From: Paramylibacter ulvae | Lineage (GTDB): Bacteria > Pseudomonadota > Alphaproteobacteria > Rhodobacterales > Rhodobacteraceae | Length of the DNA stretch: 64,000 bases | Assembly (NCBI RefSeq): GCF_014652655.1 | Contig: NZ_BMZF01000007.1 | Location: 86,605 to 150,604 of the forward strand | Reading direction: 5' to 3' | Shown here: piece by piece, positions 25,759-34,529 of the stretch | Layout: every line of letters starts with the position of its first letter | How positions within the stretch are numbered: position 1 is the first letter of the stretch | Program-made: the position numbers and the translations under genes | Notes under the pieces: model-generated | The model's database searches: none | What the model was told of the DNA's origin: nothing | The model's input: only the letters and a program-made list of their open reading frames with translations

Positions 25759-26559
25759 ATGTCACGCATTTTGGTGTTTGGGAATGAAAAGGGTGGTGCA
25801 GGTAAATCCACCATGGCCATGCATATCACATCCGCACTTTTACATTCGGGCGCCACGGTTGGGGTGATGGATTTGGACATGCGCCAAGTCAGCCTGAAAC
25901 GGTTTTTTGAAAATCGCACTGTATTTTCAAAAACGCACGACGTGACACTCCCGATGGCGGAAATTGGCGATATTGCCGCACACGAAGATATCACCCGCCC
26001 AGGTTGGGAAAAGCCCGCATTCGAGGCCGTTTTGGATGATCTAAAATCACGATTTGATTACGTGATCATCGACTGTCCAGGCGCTTTAACACCACTAAGT
26101 GCATTGGCACATGCGGCGGCGGACACGTTGATTACGCCGCTGAACGACAGCTATATCGATTTTGATTTGTTGGCGCGTGTTGATCCCGAAACGAATGCGG
26201 TCAAAGGCCCATCGATTTATTCGGAAATGGTTTGGGACGCGCGTAAAAACCGAGCCCTCGCAGGGGGCAAGCCGGTAGACTGGATCGTGGCGCGCAACCG
26301 TTTGTCATCACTGAACATGCACAACAAACGCAAACTTGGCGATGCGCTGACCGATCTGTCAAAACGCATTGGTTTTCGGTTTGCCGCTGGTCTGTCGGAT
26401 CGTGTGGTATTTCGCGAATTATTCACACAAGGCTTAACCCTGTTGGATCACAAACTGGTCAACAGCATCCCAAGCAAGATGTCAAACGTCGCCGCGCGCC
26501 AAGAAGTGCGCGACTTGGTTTTGGAATTGAAACTGCCTGATTTGGAACTGGCGTTTTAA
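25759..26559 (+). CDS. mipZ: Division-plane positioning ATPase MipZ (ParA/MinD family)
   Basis: A 266-residue P-loop ATPase. The deviant Walker A KGGAGKST is at residues 11-18, MDLDMRQVSLKRFFENR (MipZ-type DxDxRQ) near 38-54, and Walker B YVIIDCPG about 100. Long helices after NDSYIDFDLLARVDPE are typical of MipZ as opposed to ParA. In Caulobacter, MipZ forms a gradient from the ParB-bound poles that keeps FtsZ at midcell. The start ATG 25759 follows GCGAGGG; an ATG ten codons earlier is less likely. It abuts the convergent carboxypeptidase gene with no gap between the two stops. Confidence 0.9.
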   Translation: MSRILVFGNEKGGAGKSTMAMHITSALLHSGATVGVMDLDMRQVSLKRFFENRTVFSKTHDVTLPMAEIGDIAAHEDITRPGWEKPAFEAVLDDLKSRFDYVIIDCPGALTPLSALAHAAADTLITPLNDSYIDFDLLARVDPETNAVKGPSIYSEMVWDARKNRALAGGKPVDWIVARNRLSSLNMHNKRKLGDALTDLSKRIGFRFAAGLSDRVVFRELFTQGLTLLDHKLVNSIPSKMSNVAARQEVRDLVLELKLPDLELAF

Positions 26560-28035
26560 TCAACCACCCGACAGCACTGGCGTGCAACGTTCAGAGCGTG
26601 CGTTCAAACGTGCGCATGTTTTGCTAGCGCGATCTTTGCTGATGCCGACAAACTGTGCGCGGTATAAACGCTGACCTTTGATGATCGTGGGTTCTATTTT
26701 GCGCAATGCACCATCAAGTGATCGCAGATCAGCCAGTGCCGTGCGCAACAATACCTTTTCCGCCTGATAACGCGAACCATACGCACCCAACTGGACCGCC
26801 CAAGCCTTGCTGCCAGCGGTTGACGCGACGCGTTCCACCACAACGGGGCCGGATTCCACATAGACGGCGGGTTCGGGTTCATAAACATCGGGCTGCGTAA
26901 TTGCCTTGACGATCATCGCCTCTTTTTCAACGATGGATGCGGCGGATGCGACTTGAATTTCATCAACTGGTGCCGGCTCAGACGCGGTATTTTCCTGTAG
27001 GGTTGCCAAATTCGCCGCGATAATCGCTGCTTCGATTTGCTGTTGTTCTTTGGCGCTTACGGGTGGTTCCAGTGATGCCAATTGCGTTGGTCGGCTGCGC
27101 GGTAACAAGCTGGTCTTTACCGCAACGCGGCTTGGGGCCTTTTTGATCAAATCGCTTGCGTCGCCAACTCTGATAACCTTGGGTTTAACCTTGGTGGTTT
27201 GCTTTGGTTCAGATTTCGCAACACGCGTTACCGCAGATGCACGACCAAATCCAAGATCCAACAGGTTCGCAACACGCGAATAACGATCAGCAGAGCTCTT
27301 GCCGCCAAAAACGGTTGCGATTACGCGCTTGCCATTTTGTTCAGCAGAAGCCACCAAATTAAACCCAGCAGCGGATGTATATCCCGTTTTGATACCATCG
27401 GCGCCGCGATAACCGTTCAACAAACGACGGTTGGTGTTGGCAACCTGTTTGATTCCCGCATCCGTGGTTTTACGTGAAAACAGGTTATAATATTCGGGAT
27501 AATCGTCCATCAAACGCTGTCCAAGGATGGTCATGTCACGCGCCGTGGACATATGCCCCGACTGCGTCAAACCGTGCGCATTTTTAAACGTTGTACGTTT
27601 CATGCCCAATTTTTTCGCTTGGCGCGTCATGCGTTTGGCGAATGCGGCTTCGCTCCCTGATACGGCTTCGGCAAGTGCGGTTGCTGCGTCATTGGCAGAT
27701 TTCACCGCCGTGCCGCGAATCAAATGGCGCACCATCATTGTCGATCCTGGGCGAAGACCCAATTTCGAAGGCGGCTTTGATGCTGCGTTTTTGGAAATCT
27801 TTACCTTGCTTGTTTCAGATATTTCGCCATTTCGAATGGCCCCAAAGACGACATAAAGCGTCATCATTTTGGTCAAGGATGCTGGGTGCAACCGTGTGTC
27901 GGCATTGCGCGAATGCAAGACCTTGCCCGACTTTGCATCAACCACCATCGCAGCATACGGCGCTGCCTGAGCAATTGCAGAAACAAAAACTAAAATAAAT
28001 GCGAGCACTGCCCCGCGGAACGCCTGATGACGCAT
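26560..28035 (-). CDS. Penicillin-binding D-alanyl-D-alanine carboxypeptidase with C-terminal SPOR domain
   Basis: A 491-residue periplasmic protein. The signal peptide (about 1-24) ends AQA-APY. The peptidase S11 domain carries S53-LTK, S113-AN and K216-TG, all three catalytic motifs intact. A Pro/Glu/Val linker (about 270-410) leads to a SPOR domain (about 413-490, WAVQLGAYGSRYQAEKVL) that binds denuded septal peptidoglycan. It trims the terminal D-Ala of stem peptides. The SPOR tail suggests action at the division site, fitting the neighbouring mipZ. It is the DacA/PBP5-6 group, but the exact orthologue is not assigned. Confidence 0.92.
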   Translation of the reverse strand: MRHQAFRGAVLAFILVFVSAIAQAAPYAAMVVDAKSGKVLHSRNADTRLHPASLTKMMTLYVVFGAIRNGEISETSKVKISKNAASKPPSKLGLRPGSTMMVRHLIRGTAVKSANDAATALAEAVSGSEAAFAKRMTRQAKKLGMKRTTFKNAHGLTQSGHMSTARDMTILGQRLMDDYPEYYNLFSRKTTDAGIKQVANTNRRLLNGYRGADGIKTGYTSAAGFNLVASAEQNGKRVIATVFGGKSSADRYSRVANLLDLGFGRASAVTRVAKSEPKQTTKVKPKVIRVGDASDLIKKAPSRVAVKTSLLPRSRPTQLASLEPPVSAKEQQQIEAAIIAANLATLQENTASEPAPVDEIQVASAASIVEKEAMIVKAITQPDVYEPEPAVYVESGPVVVERVASTAGSKAWAVQLGAYGSRYQAEKVLLRTALADLRSLDGALRKIEPTIIKGQRLYRAQFVGISKDRASKTCARLNARSERCTPVLSGG

Positions 28036-28355
28036 CGGTTTCTCCGACGACTATTATTTGACTGCCTCATGCCACCTCATTTTAACGGATGGCTATTATT
28101 GAGCACACGCTAACACGCTTATCTTTTTGAGAAAACCGTTTATTTTCAAAGGGCTTCATGGTGTCTTTCAGACAACACACCACAAGATAGCGTGTAAAGC
28201 ACTCACTCGGCACACTACACATGGTATATTTTTAGAATATGGACACTATGTTTCGCTCGAAATCCGCTCAATTTAATTTGACGCGCTATCCCTTTGATCT
28301 TCGTAAATTTTGGATATATATTGGTGGCTGATCTTTCAAAAACAGTTGAAAACAC
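28036..28355. other. 320-bp divergent intergenic region between the carboxypeptidase and clpS genes
   Basis: AT-rich in its middle and right part, with no ORF, RNA gene or terminator I can support. It should contain promoters for both flanking genes. AT-rich TAAATTTTGGATATATATT near 28305-28325 is a plausible -10 area for clpS, but no convincing -35 at the right distance was found. Confidence 0.4.
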
Positions 28356-28691
28356 ATGATCCCAATTTTGGCACAGAATGGCGATGAACACCCAGATGAC
28401 GATTTGGGTCTGGCGACCAAAACGCGCCCAAAAACCGCGAAACCACCAATGTACAAGGTGATGTTGTTGAACGACGACTATACCCCTATGGAATTTGTGG
28501 TCATGGTTTTGGAACGCTATTTTGGCATTTCCAGCACGCAAGCCTATGAATTGATGATGACAGTTCACAAAAAGGGATTGGCGGTTGTAGGTGTGTTTAG
28601 CTTTGAAATCGCAGAAACCAAAGTGATGCAAGTCATGGACGCCGCACGCAAGCACGAGCATCCATTACAGTGCACAATGGAAAAGGAATAG
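28356..28691 (+). CDS. clpS: ATP-dependent Clp protease adaptor ClpS
   Basis: A 111-residue adaptor that binds N-degron substrates and hands them to ClpA. After an acidic flexible N-terminus (residues 1-32) comes the core [21 protein letters not shown], including the Asn-Asp pair of the N-degron pocket, then [22 protein letters not shown]. ClpA is not in the window. The next gene begins 20 bp downstream and may be cotranscribed. Confidence 0.95.
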   Translation: MIPILAQNGDEHPDDDLGLATKTRPKTAKPPMYKVMLLNDDYTPMEFVVMVLERYFGISSTQAYELMMTVHKKGLAVVGVFSFEIAETKVMQVMDAARKHEHPLQCTMEKE

Positions 28692-28711
28692 GGTTTATAC
28701 CCTGCCCCGAT

Positions 28712-29719
28712 ATGTCTCAAAACTCTCGTCTTTCGATCGCATTTGATGCTGGCCACCTTGATTTGCCCGATGGTAATGTTGTGGTCCTGCGCGCCCACAG
28801 TGACCCCGTACTCAACCGATTTGATACCATCATGGCCGTGCAATCGTTCAAGCCTGAATATGACAGGTTGGAACAGATGGGCATATCTGTGAGCGCTGAA
28901 ATACCCAGCGATGCTGATTCGGTCATCGTGGAGCTCGGCCGATCAAAGGGTGAAAATCTGGCGATGATTTCGCGCGCCCATCAAATGCTACCAGATGGTG
29001 GCGTGTTGATTGTTGACGGTTACAAAACTGACGGCATTGAAAGTATCCTTAAACTATTGCGTAAAATCGTTCCAATTAATGGCGTGTTTTCGAAATCACA
29101 CGGCAAAACCATTTGGTTAACGAAATCTGGCCAAACGCCTGACGTCATGCGCAACTGGGCAAGCGCGATTGAACCGCGCAAAAATCGCGATGGCTTTTTC
29201 ACCGCCGACGGAATGTTCAGTGCCGATCATATCGACCCAGCATCGCAATTATTGATTGCACAAATCACCAAGCCACTTGCGGGTATGGGTGCTGATTTGG
29301 GCGCGGGCTGGGGCTGGTTATCGCATCAAGCATTGAGCGAACATGAAAAGATCAAAACGATGGAATTGATTGAGGCGGAAAAAACAGCGATCGATTGCGC
29401 TAAACGTAATATCGACGATCCGCGCGCAATATTTGAATGGCAGGATGTGACTAAATTTTCTGGCAAGTCCCGGTTTGATTTTGTGTTGTGTAACCCACCA
29501 TTCCACCAATCCCGTAAAGCAGATCCAGAATTGGGTCGCCAGTTCATTCGTAAGGCCGCTGAAATTTTAAACCCTAAGGGGACGTTATATTTGGTGGCCA
29601 ATAAACAATTGGCGTATGAAACTGTGTTGGATGAAACATTCCAATCTTGGGAATACATGGCGCAAACGTCGCAATACAAAACAATTCGCGCTGACCGCCC
29701 GAAAGCGTCGCGACGATAG
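28712..29719 (+). CDS. RsmC-like class I SAM methyltransferase (16S rRNA G1207 type)
   Basis: A 335-residue two-part protein. The N-terminal half (residues 1-165) is a degenerate methyltransferase-like domain. The C-terminal half has SAM motif I ADLGAGWGWLSHQAL (about 200-214) and the base-flipping motif CNPPFHQ (about 256-262), the NPPF form used for exocyclic N2-guanine methylation. The doubled architecture matches RsmC/RlmG. The exact rRNA target is inferred. The start ATG 28712 (MSQNSRLSIAFDAG) is preferred over the frame overlapping clpS. Confidence 0.82.
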   Translation: MSQNSRLSIAFDAGHLDLPDGNVVVLRAHSDPVLNRFDTIMAVQSFKPEYDRLEQMGISVSAEIPSDADSVIVELGRSKGENLAMISRAHQMLPDGGVLIVDGYKTDGIESILKLLRKIVPINGVFSKSHGKTIWLTKSGQTPDVMRNWASAIEPRKNRDGFFTADGMFSADHIDPASQLLIAQITKPLAGMGADLGAGWGWLSHQALSEHEKIKTMELIEAEKTAIDCAKRNIDDPRAIFEWQDVTKFSGKSRFDFVLCNPPFHQSRKADPELGRQFIRKAAEILNPKGTLYLVANKQLAYETVLDETFQSWEYMAQTSQYKTIRADRPKASRR

Positions 29720-29743
29720 TGAAATTCACACGAGGAATATGAA

Positions 29744-30556
29744 ATGTCATTTTCTATTGAAGGCAAAACAGCGATTGTAACAGGTGCCGCCAATGGCATC
29801 GGATTGGCCATCGCGCAATTGTTCGCCAAAGCAGGCGCCAAAGTAATGTTGGCGGATATGGACGAAGACAAGTTGACCGCAGAAACGGAAACGCTGGCGG
29901 CAAATTATACCAATGTACGTTATTTTGCGGGTGATTTACGTGCGAAATTGACCACTGCAAATCTGTTGTCCGCCACGGTCGATGCCTTTGATCGCGTTGA
30001 TATTTTGGTCAATGCATCGCGCCAAGTTTTACCCTCAAATCCGCTGGAACCCAAAGAAGACAGCTTTGATGCGATGCTACAGCAAAACGTTTTGGCAAAC
30101 CTGCGCCTGTCACAACTGATCGCAAAGCGGTTCATTCAACAAGCCGAGGACGAAGATAACATTTCCGAAGCCAGTATCGGTGCGATTGTGAACCTGACCT
30201 CTATTGCGGCGGACCGCACCCACCCCCAACTGTTGGGATATTCAGTCGCTTGTGCAGCGCTCAATCAAATGACGCGTTCACTCGCCGTGAGTTTTGCGCA
30301 AAACCGTATCCGTGTAAACGCGGTTGCGATTGGGTCTGTTCACAGTGCAAATTTAGAAACGGCGATGATCGAAGACCCTGATTTACGTGATGCAATCATC
30401 GCGGCCACCCCGATGCATCGGATTGCACAGCCAAGCGAAGCCGCCGAAGTCGCGCAGTTTCTGGCCAGCGATTCTGCAGGGTTCATGACCGGCCAGATTG
30501 TCACGGTCGATGGCGGGCGCACATTGATTGATCCCGTGCAAACTGCGCAACATTAA
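29744..30556 (+). CDS. SDR-family protein with altered catalytic site
   Basis: A 270-residue Rossmann protein. The cofactor loop TGAANGIG (residues about 14-21) and the C-terminal FLASDSAGFMTGQIVTVDGGR are classic. The family NNAG is NASR, and the catalytic Y-x-x-x-K reads YSVAC, so the lysine that lowers the tyrosine pKa is replaced by Cys. The Ser before it is present (NLTSIAAD). Either it is a non-catalytic or binding protein, or it uses another residue. It lies 24 bp after the RsmC-like gene on the same strand; no pathway is evident. Confidence 0.85.
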   Translation: MSFSIEGKTAIVTGAANGIGLAIAQLFAKAGAKVMLADMDEDKLTAETETLAANYTNVRYFAGDLRAKLTTANLLSATVDAFDRVDILVNASRQVLPSNPLEPKEDSFDAMLQQNVLANLRLSQLIAKRFIQQAEDEDNISEASIGAIVNLTSIAADRTHPQLLGYSVACAALNQMTRSLAVSFAQNRIRVNAVAIGSVHSANLETAMIEDPDLRDAIIAATPMHRIAQPSEAAEVAQFLASDSAGFMTGQIVTVDGGRTLIDPVQTAQH

Positions 30557-30569
30557 ATTTGGCACAAAA

Positions 30570-30595
30570 AAACCCGCGCAAAACTGCACGGGTTT
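30570..30595 (-). terminator. Rho-independent terminator of the trcR gene
   Basis: AAACCCG / CGGGTTT arms (30570-30576, 30589-30595) enclose a 12-nt loop. On the minus strand seven T follow, 19 bp past the trcR stop. On the plus strand the T-tract is short, so it is weaker for the SDR gene. Confidence 0.85.
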
Positions 30596-30614
30596 AAAGG
30601 CAATGGCGAAACGA

Positions 30615-31352
30615 TTAACTCTCGTCTTCGTCTGCGTCGGGCAGATTAAACAAGCTATCCGCATCAATTTCTGGCTCTTTCTTTTCAGCAGGCGCATCGT
30701 CTGTCAGGCTGAATGTTTCCAAACCACTGATCGCGGCGGGAATTTTTGGTTCTGTTGACATATGTAGCGATTGTTCAGTGCTAACCAATTTTGCACGATC
30801 TTCATCAGACATTGTTGTGCCGTCTTTTGCAGCCTTTTTCGCTGCTTTTTGCACGGCTGAATCCAATTCCGTTTGCTTACACAGGCCCAGCGCAACAGGA
30901 TCGATTGGCACGATATTTGCGATGTTCCAATGCGTGCGTTCACGCAGCGCCTGAATTGTTGGTTTGGTTGTACCAACCAATTTTGAAATTTGGCCGTCGG
31001 ACAATTCGGGGTGGAATTTTACCAACCACAAAATACCCGCTGGGCGATCTTGGCGTTTTGACAACGGTGTATAACGCGGGCCACGGCGTTTTTCTTCGCC
31101 TTCGGCGGCGGCATTGAATTTCAATTTCAACTTGTGGCTTGGTGATTTTTCACCCGCCTTAATTTCTTCGTCGGTCAGTTGGTTATTTGCAATCGGGTCG
31201 AATCCCTTGATGCCAATCCCCACTTCGCCATCAGCGATGCCGTTCACCTCTAGCTCATGCAAACCGCAGAAATCTGCGATCTGTTTGAATGTCAGTGTTG
31301 TGTTATCAACCAGCCAAACGGCGGTTGCCTTTGCCATAATCGGTAGTGCCAT
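30615..31352 (-). CDS. trcR: DUF1013 cell-cycle transcriptional regulator TrcR
   Basis: A 245-residue protein of the alphaproteobacteria-restricted DUF1013 family. The conserved start MAKATAVWLVDNTTLTFKQIADFCGLHELEV reads as one helix-turn-helix. A second comes with LSKRQDRPAGILWLVKFHPELSDGQISKLVG. An acidic C-terminal tail (DADSLFNLPDADEDES) follows. TrcR homologues are reported to bind RNA polymerase at promoters of essential and cell-cycle genes. The start may be 31352 or the internal MAKATAVW; both are in frame. Confidence 0.9.
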   Translation of the reverse strand: MALPIMAKATAVWLVDNTTLTFKQIADFCGLHELEVNGIADGEVGIGIKGFDPIANNQLTDEEIKAGEKSPSHKLKLKFNAAAEGEEKRRGPRYTPLSKRQDRPAGILWLVKFHPELSDGQISKLVGTTKPTIQALRERTHWNIANIVPIDPVALGLCKQTELDSAVQKAAKKAAKDGTTMSDEDRAKLVSTEQSLHMSTEPKIPAAISGLETFSLTDDAPAEKKEPEIDADSLFNLPDADEDES

Positions 31353-31484
31353 TTTGCAGTCCTTTCGAATACATCTCTCCCGTGCCGAGAATCGGGTACC
31401 AGCCGCGTTGGCCAGTGAATTTACCGTTTCAAGAGGGGAATTCCCCGCTTATATACTGTGCAAACATCAAAAGGAAAAGTCCTA

Positions 31485-32117
31485 ATGTTACGGATCATAT
31501 TTGCGCTTATTCTATGTGCATCGCCAGTTTTCGCCAAAGGTGAAAAATCGGGCGATTTCGATTACTACGTATTGGCACTGTCGTGGACACCATCATGGTG
31601 CGAATATGAAGGTGATCGCCGCAAATCCCCGCAATGCGATGCAGGGCGTGAATTTGGTTTCACATTACATGGTTTATGGCCGCAATATAACGATGGTAGC
31701 TGGCCAAGCTATTGCAAATCAAGCCACCGCCCACCGTCAAAATCGCTTACGGCGAGCATGGGCGATATTATGGGAACATCTGGGTTAGCGTGGCATCAAT
31801 GGAATAAACACGGGGTCTGTTCAGGATTATCACCCGCGCAATATTATGAATTGTCTCGCCGTGCATATGAATCCGTTCAACGACCCGCAATTTTTCGCAA
31901 AATCAAACAGACATTATCCCTGCCTGCCAGTGTGGTCGAAGACGCATTTCAAGAAACCAATGCACAATTGGATGACAATGAATTACAACTCACGTGCAAG
32001 GCGGGCCGCATTCAAGAGGCACGCATTTGTCTGACCAAAGATTTGGAATTGCGTGCATGTTCATCGCGTATGCGCGATTGCACATTACAGGACGCGGAAA
32101 TGGCACCCATCCGATAG
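31485..32117 (+). CDS. Secreted RNase T2 family ribonuclease
   Basis: A 210-residue protein. The signal peptide MLRIIFALILCASPVFA is followed by the T2 core. CAS I is in FTLHGLWPQYNDGSWPSYC and CAS II in WHQWNKHGVC; the two catalytic His and the Glu/Lys around CAS II are present. Six or more Cys suggest disulfides in the periplasm. It degrades RNA to 2',3'-cyclic products, as with E. coli RNase I. The start ATG 31485 lies close behind AAAAGGAAAAG. It is convergent with the aminotransferase gene, 20 bp apart. Confidence 0.92.
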   Translation: MLRIIFALILCASPVFAKGEKSGDFDYYVLALSWTPSWCEYEGDRRKSPQCDAGREFGFTLHGLWPQYNDGSWPSYCKSSHRPPSKSLTASMGDIMGTSGLAWHQWNKHGVCSGLSPAQYYELSRRAYESVQRPAIFRKIKQTLSLPASVVEDAFQETNAQLDDNELQLTCKAGRIQEARICLTKDLELRACSSRMRDCTLQDAEMAPIR

Positions 32118-32137
32118 TCGGAACCGAAAAGGTTTCG

Positions 32138-33016
32138 TTATGCCACGTCTTCTGCTGCAAATTTACTGTGCGAGAAATCAAAATATAGTTCGCGCGCGCG
32201 CATCGCCGTGGGGCAATCTGGCATGACACGATCTTGGTATTTTGCAACGGGCATGACCTTGGCGATATTGCCGGTACAGAACATTTCATCAGCCTCGTCA
32301 AAATCCTTGAGCGTCAGCTTGGTTTCGTGAACCGTGATCCCATCTGCTCGCAACAGCTTGATCACACGCTGACGGTTCAAACCATTTAGGAATGTACCAT
32401 TTGGAATGGGTGTGAACACCTCACCATCGCGGATCATAAATACGTTTGTGCTGGCGGTTTCGGCAACGTTGTCTTGGGAATCAAGCGACAGCGCATTGGA
32501 AAACCCGCGTGCACGCGCATCCGCCATGATGCGCCCGTTATTGGCATAAAGCGATCCCGCCTTTGCCTCTGTCATGGCCATATCTTGGCGAGGGCGACGG
32601 AATTTTGACACGGTAAGTGAAAATGTACCGACCTCTGGCAATGGGAATTCTTCGATACACACGGAAAAACCCGTGCTTTCTGGTGCGATGTCGATGATGC
32701 CTGGCGTACCTTCTTGGGCCCACATCATTGGGCGGATATACAGCGGGGTATCTGGTGCAAACATTTTGCACCCTTCTTCGACAATATCGAACACCTCTTG
32801 TGGGGTGACGGGTGAAATCATGCCCATGACTTCGGCGGAATAAACAATACGCTGACAGTTCAAAAACAGATCGGGGCGAACACCATCGAATTGACGCGCA
32901 CCGTCAAACACGGTGGAACCGAGCCATGATGCGTGATCCGCCGCACCAATTATTGGTGTGTTGCCCTCTTTCCATTCACCATTGTAATAGGTGACAATCT
33001 TTCCGCCCAAAGCCAT
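32138..33016 (-). CDS. ilvE: Branched-chain amino acid aminotransferase (class IV, short form)
   Basis: A 292-residue PLP enzyme of fold type IV. GSTVFDGARQFDG opens the substrate pocket, the Schiff-base Lys is in EAKAGSLYANNGRIMADA (about residue 153), and the cofactor loop is ETASTNVFMIRDGEVFTP. It transfers amino groups between Val, Leu or Ile and 2-oxoglutarate. D-amino-acid transaminase and aminodeoxychorismate lyase share the fold, but the residues around EEFPLPEVGTFSL resemble BCATs annotated in this lineage. It is monocistronic. Confidence 0.87.
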   Translation of the reverse strand: MALGGKIVTYYNGEWKEGNTPIIGAADHASWLGSTVFDGARQFDGVRPDLFLNCQRIVYSAEVMGMISPVTPQEVFDIVEEGCKMFAPDTPLYIRPMMWAQEGTPGIIDIAPESTGFSVCIEEFPLPEVGTFSLTVSKFRRPRQDMAMTEAKAGSLYANNGRIMADARARGFSNALSLDSQDNVAETASTNVFMIRDGEVFTPIPNGTFLNGLNRQRVIKLLRADGITVHETKLTLKDFDEADEMFCTGNIAKVMPVAKYQDRVMPDCPTAMRARELYFDFSHSKFAAEDVA

Positions 33017-33167
33017 TTTTTATCCTCCAAAGATGGCAAATGGGTAACGCGGTTATGTGATCATCTCAACCCTTGTGAATAGATTTGCAAAAGATAGTTT
33101 TAAAATTACCAAGTTGTGAAATCTTGGGTTTATAAATATTCGCAATCAATCCCAAATACGCAATGAA

Positions 33168-33863
33168 TTATCGTCGGACGTATCCGGGTAAATCGCTCGG
33201 TGGGCTGGTTTGCGGTTTTCTTACTGGTCCAAAAACCTTTGCTAAACCTTTGCCGATCACGCTCTCAGACAGGTTTGATTTCGCCTTTTCAAACTGCATC
33301 ACATTATCGATGCGTCGATCTAAAAACGCCCATGTATCGGCCTTGTCATCCGATGTGTCACCCAACCAGAACAAAACCGTGGCGGAATAAACCGCCGACA
33401 ATGTCCCGCGTTTTGTGTACCAATTTACATCTTCCGATGTGTCACCCAATGCATTCCAGATCGCATCAACGGTTCCCCATAATGCCTGTGCACCATCACC
33501 CGCATTTTGAGGCAACGCGAATAATGTCATGCCACGGCGTACCGCTTCTTGGTCGGATGCCTGCAACCGCAGCTTGACCGCCAGTGCGATGCGATCGCGA
33601 AACCGCAAATCGCTAAGGTCGCGCGATGCCAATTCATCCAGCATCACCTGATCACCGGCACGATGATAGGCCAGCGCCATATCAATGGCACCACGTGGAA
33701 ACGCTTGATGGGCAAGCCCGATATCCACACCAGAATCAACAACCGACATGTCAAATGTTTGCGCCGACCAGCCATCAAAACACACATGCGCCATCGCGGC
33801 ACCCAACATCGCGATGCGTGTTTGTGCGATGTGATCTTGCTCTGTTTTTTTGGCGTTTGGCAT
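33168..33863 (-). CDS. COQ9-family ubiquinone biosynthesis protein
   Basis: A 231-residue helical protein with TetR-like fold order. The N-terminal HTH-like region (IAMLGAAMAHVCFDGWSAQTF) is followed by the COQ9 domain with DRIALAVKLRLQ, GTVDAIWNALGDTSEDVNWYTKRGTLSAVY and FLDRRIDNVMQFEKAK. COQ9 binds lipids and supports the COQ7 hydroxylase step. The start ATG 33863 follows TGGAGGC; the frame extends seven codons upstream without such a site. It diverges from rpsU. ubiA, another ubiquinone gene, is 18 kb away in the window. Confidence 0.9.
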   Translation of the reverse strand: MPNAKKTEQDHIAQTRIAMLGAAMAHVCFDGWSAQTFDMSVVDSGVDIGLAHQAFPRGAIDMALAYHRAGDQVMLDELASRDLSDLRFRDRIALAVKLRLQASDQEAVRRGMTLFALPQNAGDGAQALWGTVDAIWNALGDTSEDVNWYTKRGTLSAVYSATVLFWLGDTSDDKADTWAFLDRRIDNVMQFEKAKSNLSESVIGKGLAKVFGPVRKPQTSPPSDLPGYVRR

Positions 33864-33955
33864 TTTTGCCTCCAGACTCGACAAATAAATTTATCCCGTG
33901 TATACGGCGGTTTCCTGCAATTCTGCAACTCTAACACTAGAAAGGTGGTGACACC

Positions 33956-34162
33956 ATGCAGGTATCGGTTCGTGATAACAACGTTGACCAAGCACTTCGT
34001 GCGCTGAAGAAGAAATTGCAACGAGAAGGCGTTTTTCGTGAAATGAAGCTTAAGCAACATTTTGAAAAACCTTCAATCAAGAAAGCCCGTGAAAAGGCCG
34101 AAGCAATTCGTCGTTCTCGCAAGTTGGCGCGCAAAAAAGCGCAACGCGAAGGTATGATGTAA
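33956..34162 (+). CDS. rpsU: 30S ribosomal protein S21
   Basis: A 68-residue very basic protein with the S21 start [30 protein letters not shown] and an Arg/Lys-rich tail. AAAGGTGG lies 7 bp before the ATG. It is a single-gene unit bounded by a strong terminator. Confidence 0.97.
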   Translation: MQVSVRDNNVDQALRALKKKLQREGVFREMKLKQHFEKPSIKKAREKAEAIRRSRKLARKKAQREGMM

Positions 34163-34200
34163 GATAACAATCGATAGGGTATTTATACCCAATCATGTGA

Positions 34201-34226
34201 ACCCCCGACACACGTTCGGGGGTTTT
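34201..34226 (+). terminator. Rho-independent terminator after rpsU
   Basis: A perfect 8-bp stem ACCCCCGA / TCGGGGGT with a 7-nt loop is followed by TTTTG. Confidence 0.92.
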
Positions 34227-34299
34227 GCATTTCTGGAATGTTGTTTTTTGTGCAATGATGCCTACCTATCATTCATCAAATCAACAGGAGGAAAGAAAT

Positions 34300-34500
34300 A
34301 TGAGCGTTGTAAAAGTTATCGAAGTCATGGCTGAATCAGACAAGTCATGGGAAGAGGCCACACGCAAAGGCGTGGAACGCGCATCCAAATCAGTGGATGC
34401 AATTTCATCCGCATGGGTCAAAGATCAATCTGTTAAGGTGGATGGTGACAAGGTCACAAAATTCCGCGTAACATTAAAAATCGCATTCGAAGTAAAATAA
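34300..34500 (+). CDS. Dodecin family flavin-binding protein
   Basis: A 66-residue protein assembling (as known for dodecins) into a hollow dodecamer storing flavin. It has the pattern VVKVIEVMAESDKSWEEATRKGVERASKSV, the flavin-stacking Trp in SSAWVKDQ, and the closing strand KVTKFRVTLKIAFEV. AGGAGGA lies 8 bp before the ATG, an unusually strong ribosome site. The start at 34300 is set by that site; the longer frame to 34225 is rejected. Confidence 0.93.
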   Translation: MSVVKVIEVMAESDKSWEEATRKGVERASKSVDAISSAWVKDQSVKVDGDKVTKFRVTLKIAFEVK

Positions 34501-34504
34501 ACCA

Positions 34505-34529
34505 AAGGCGCCCTAATCGGCGCCTTTTT
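34505..34529. terminator. Terminator between the convergent dodecin and lipoprotein genes
   Basis: A perfect 8-bp stem AAGGCGCC / GGCGCCTT with a 6-nt loop is followed by TTTTT on the plus strand. It abuts the stop of the convergent gene at 34528. Confidence 0.9.
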
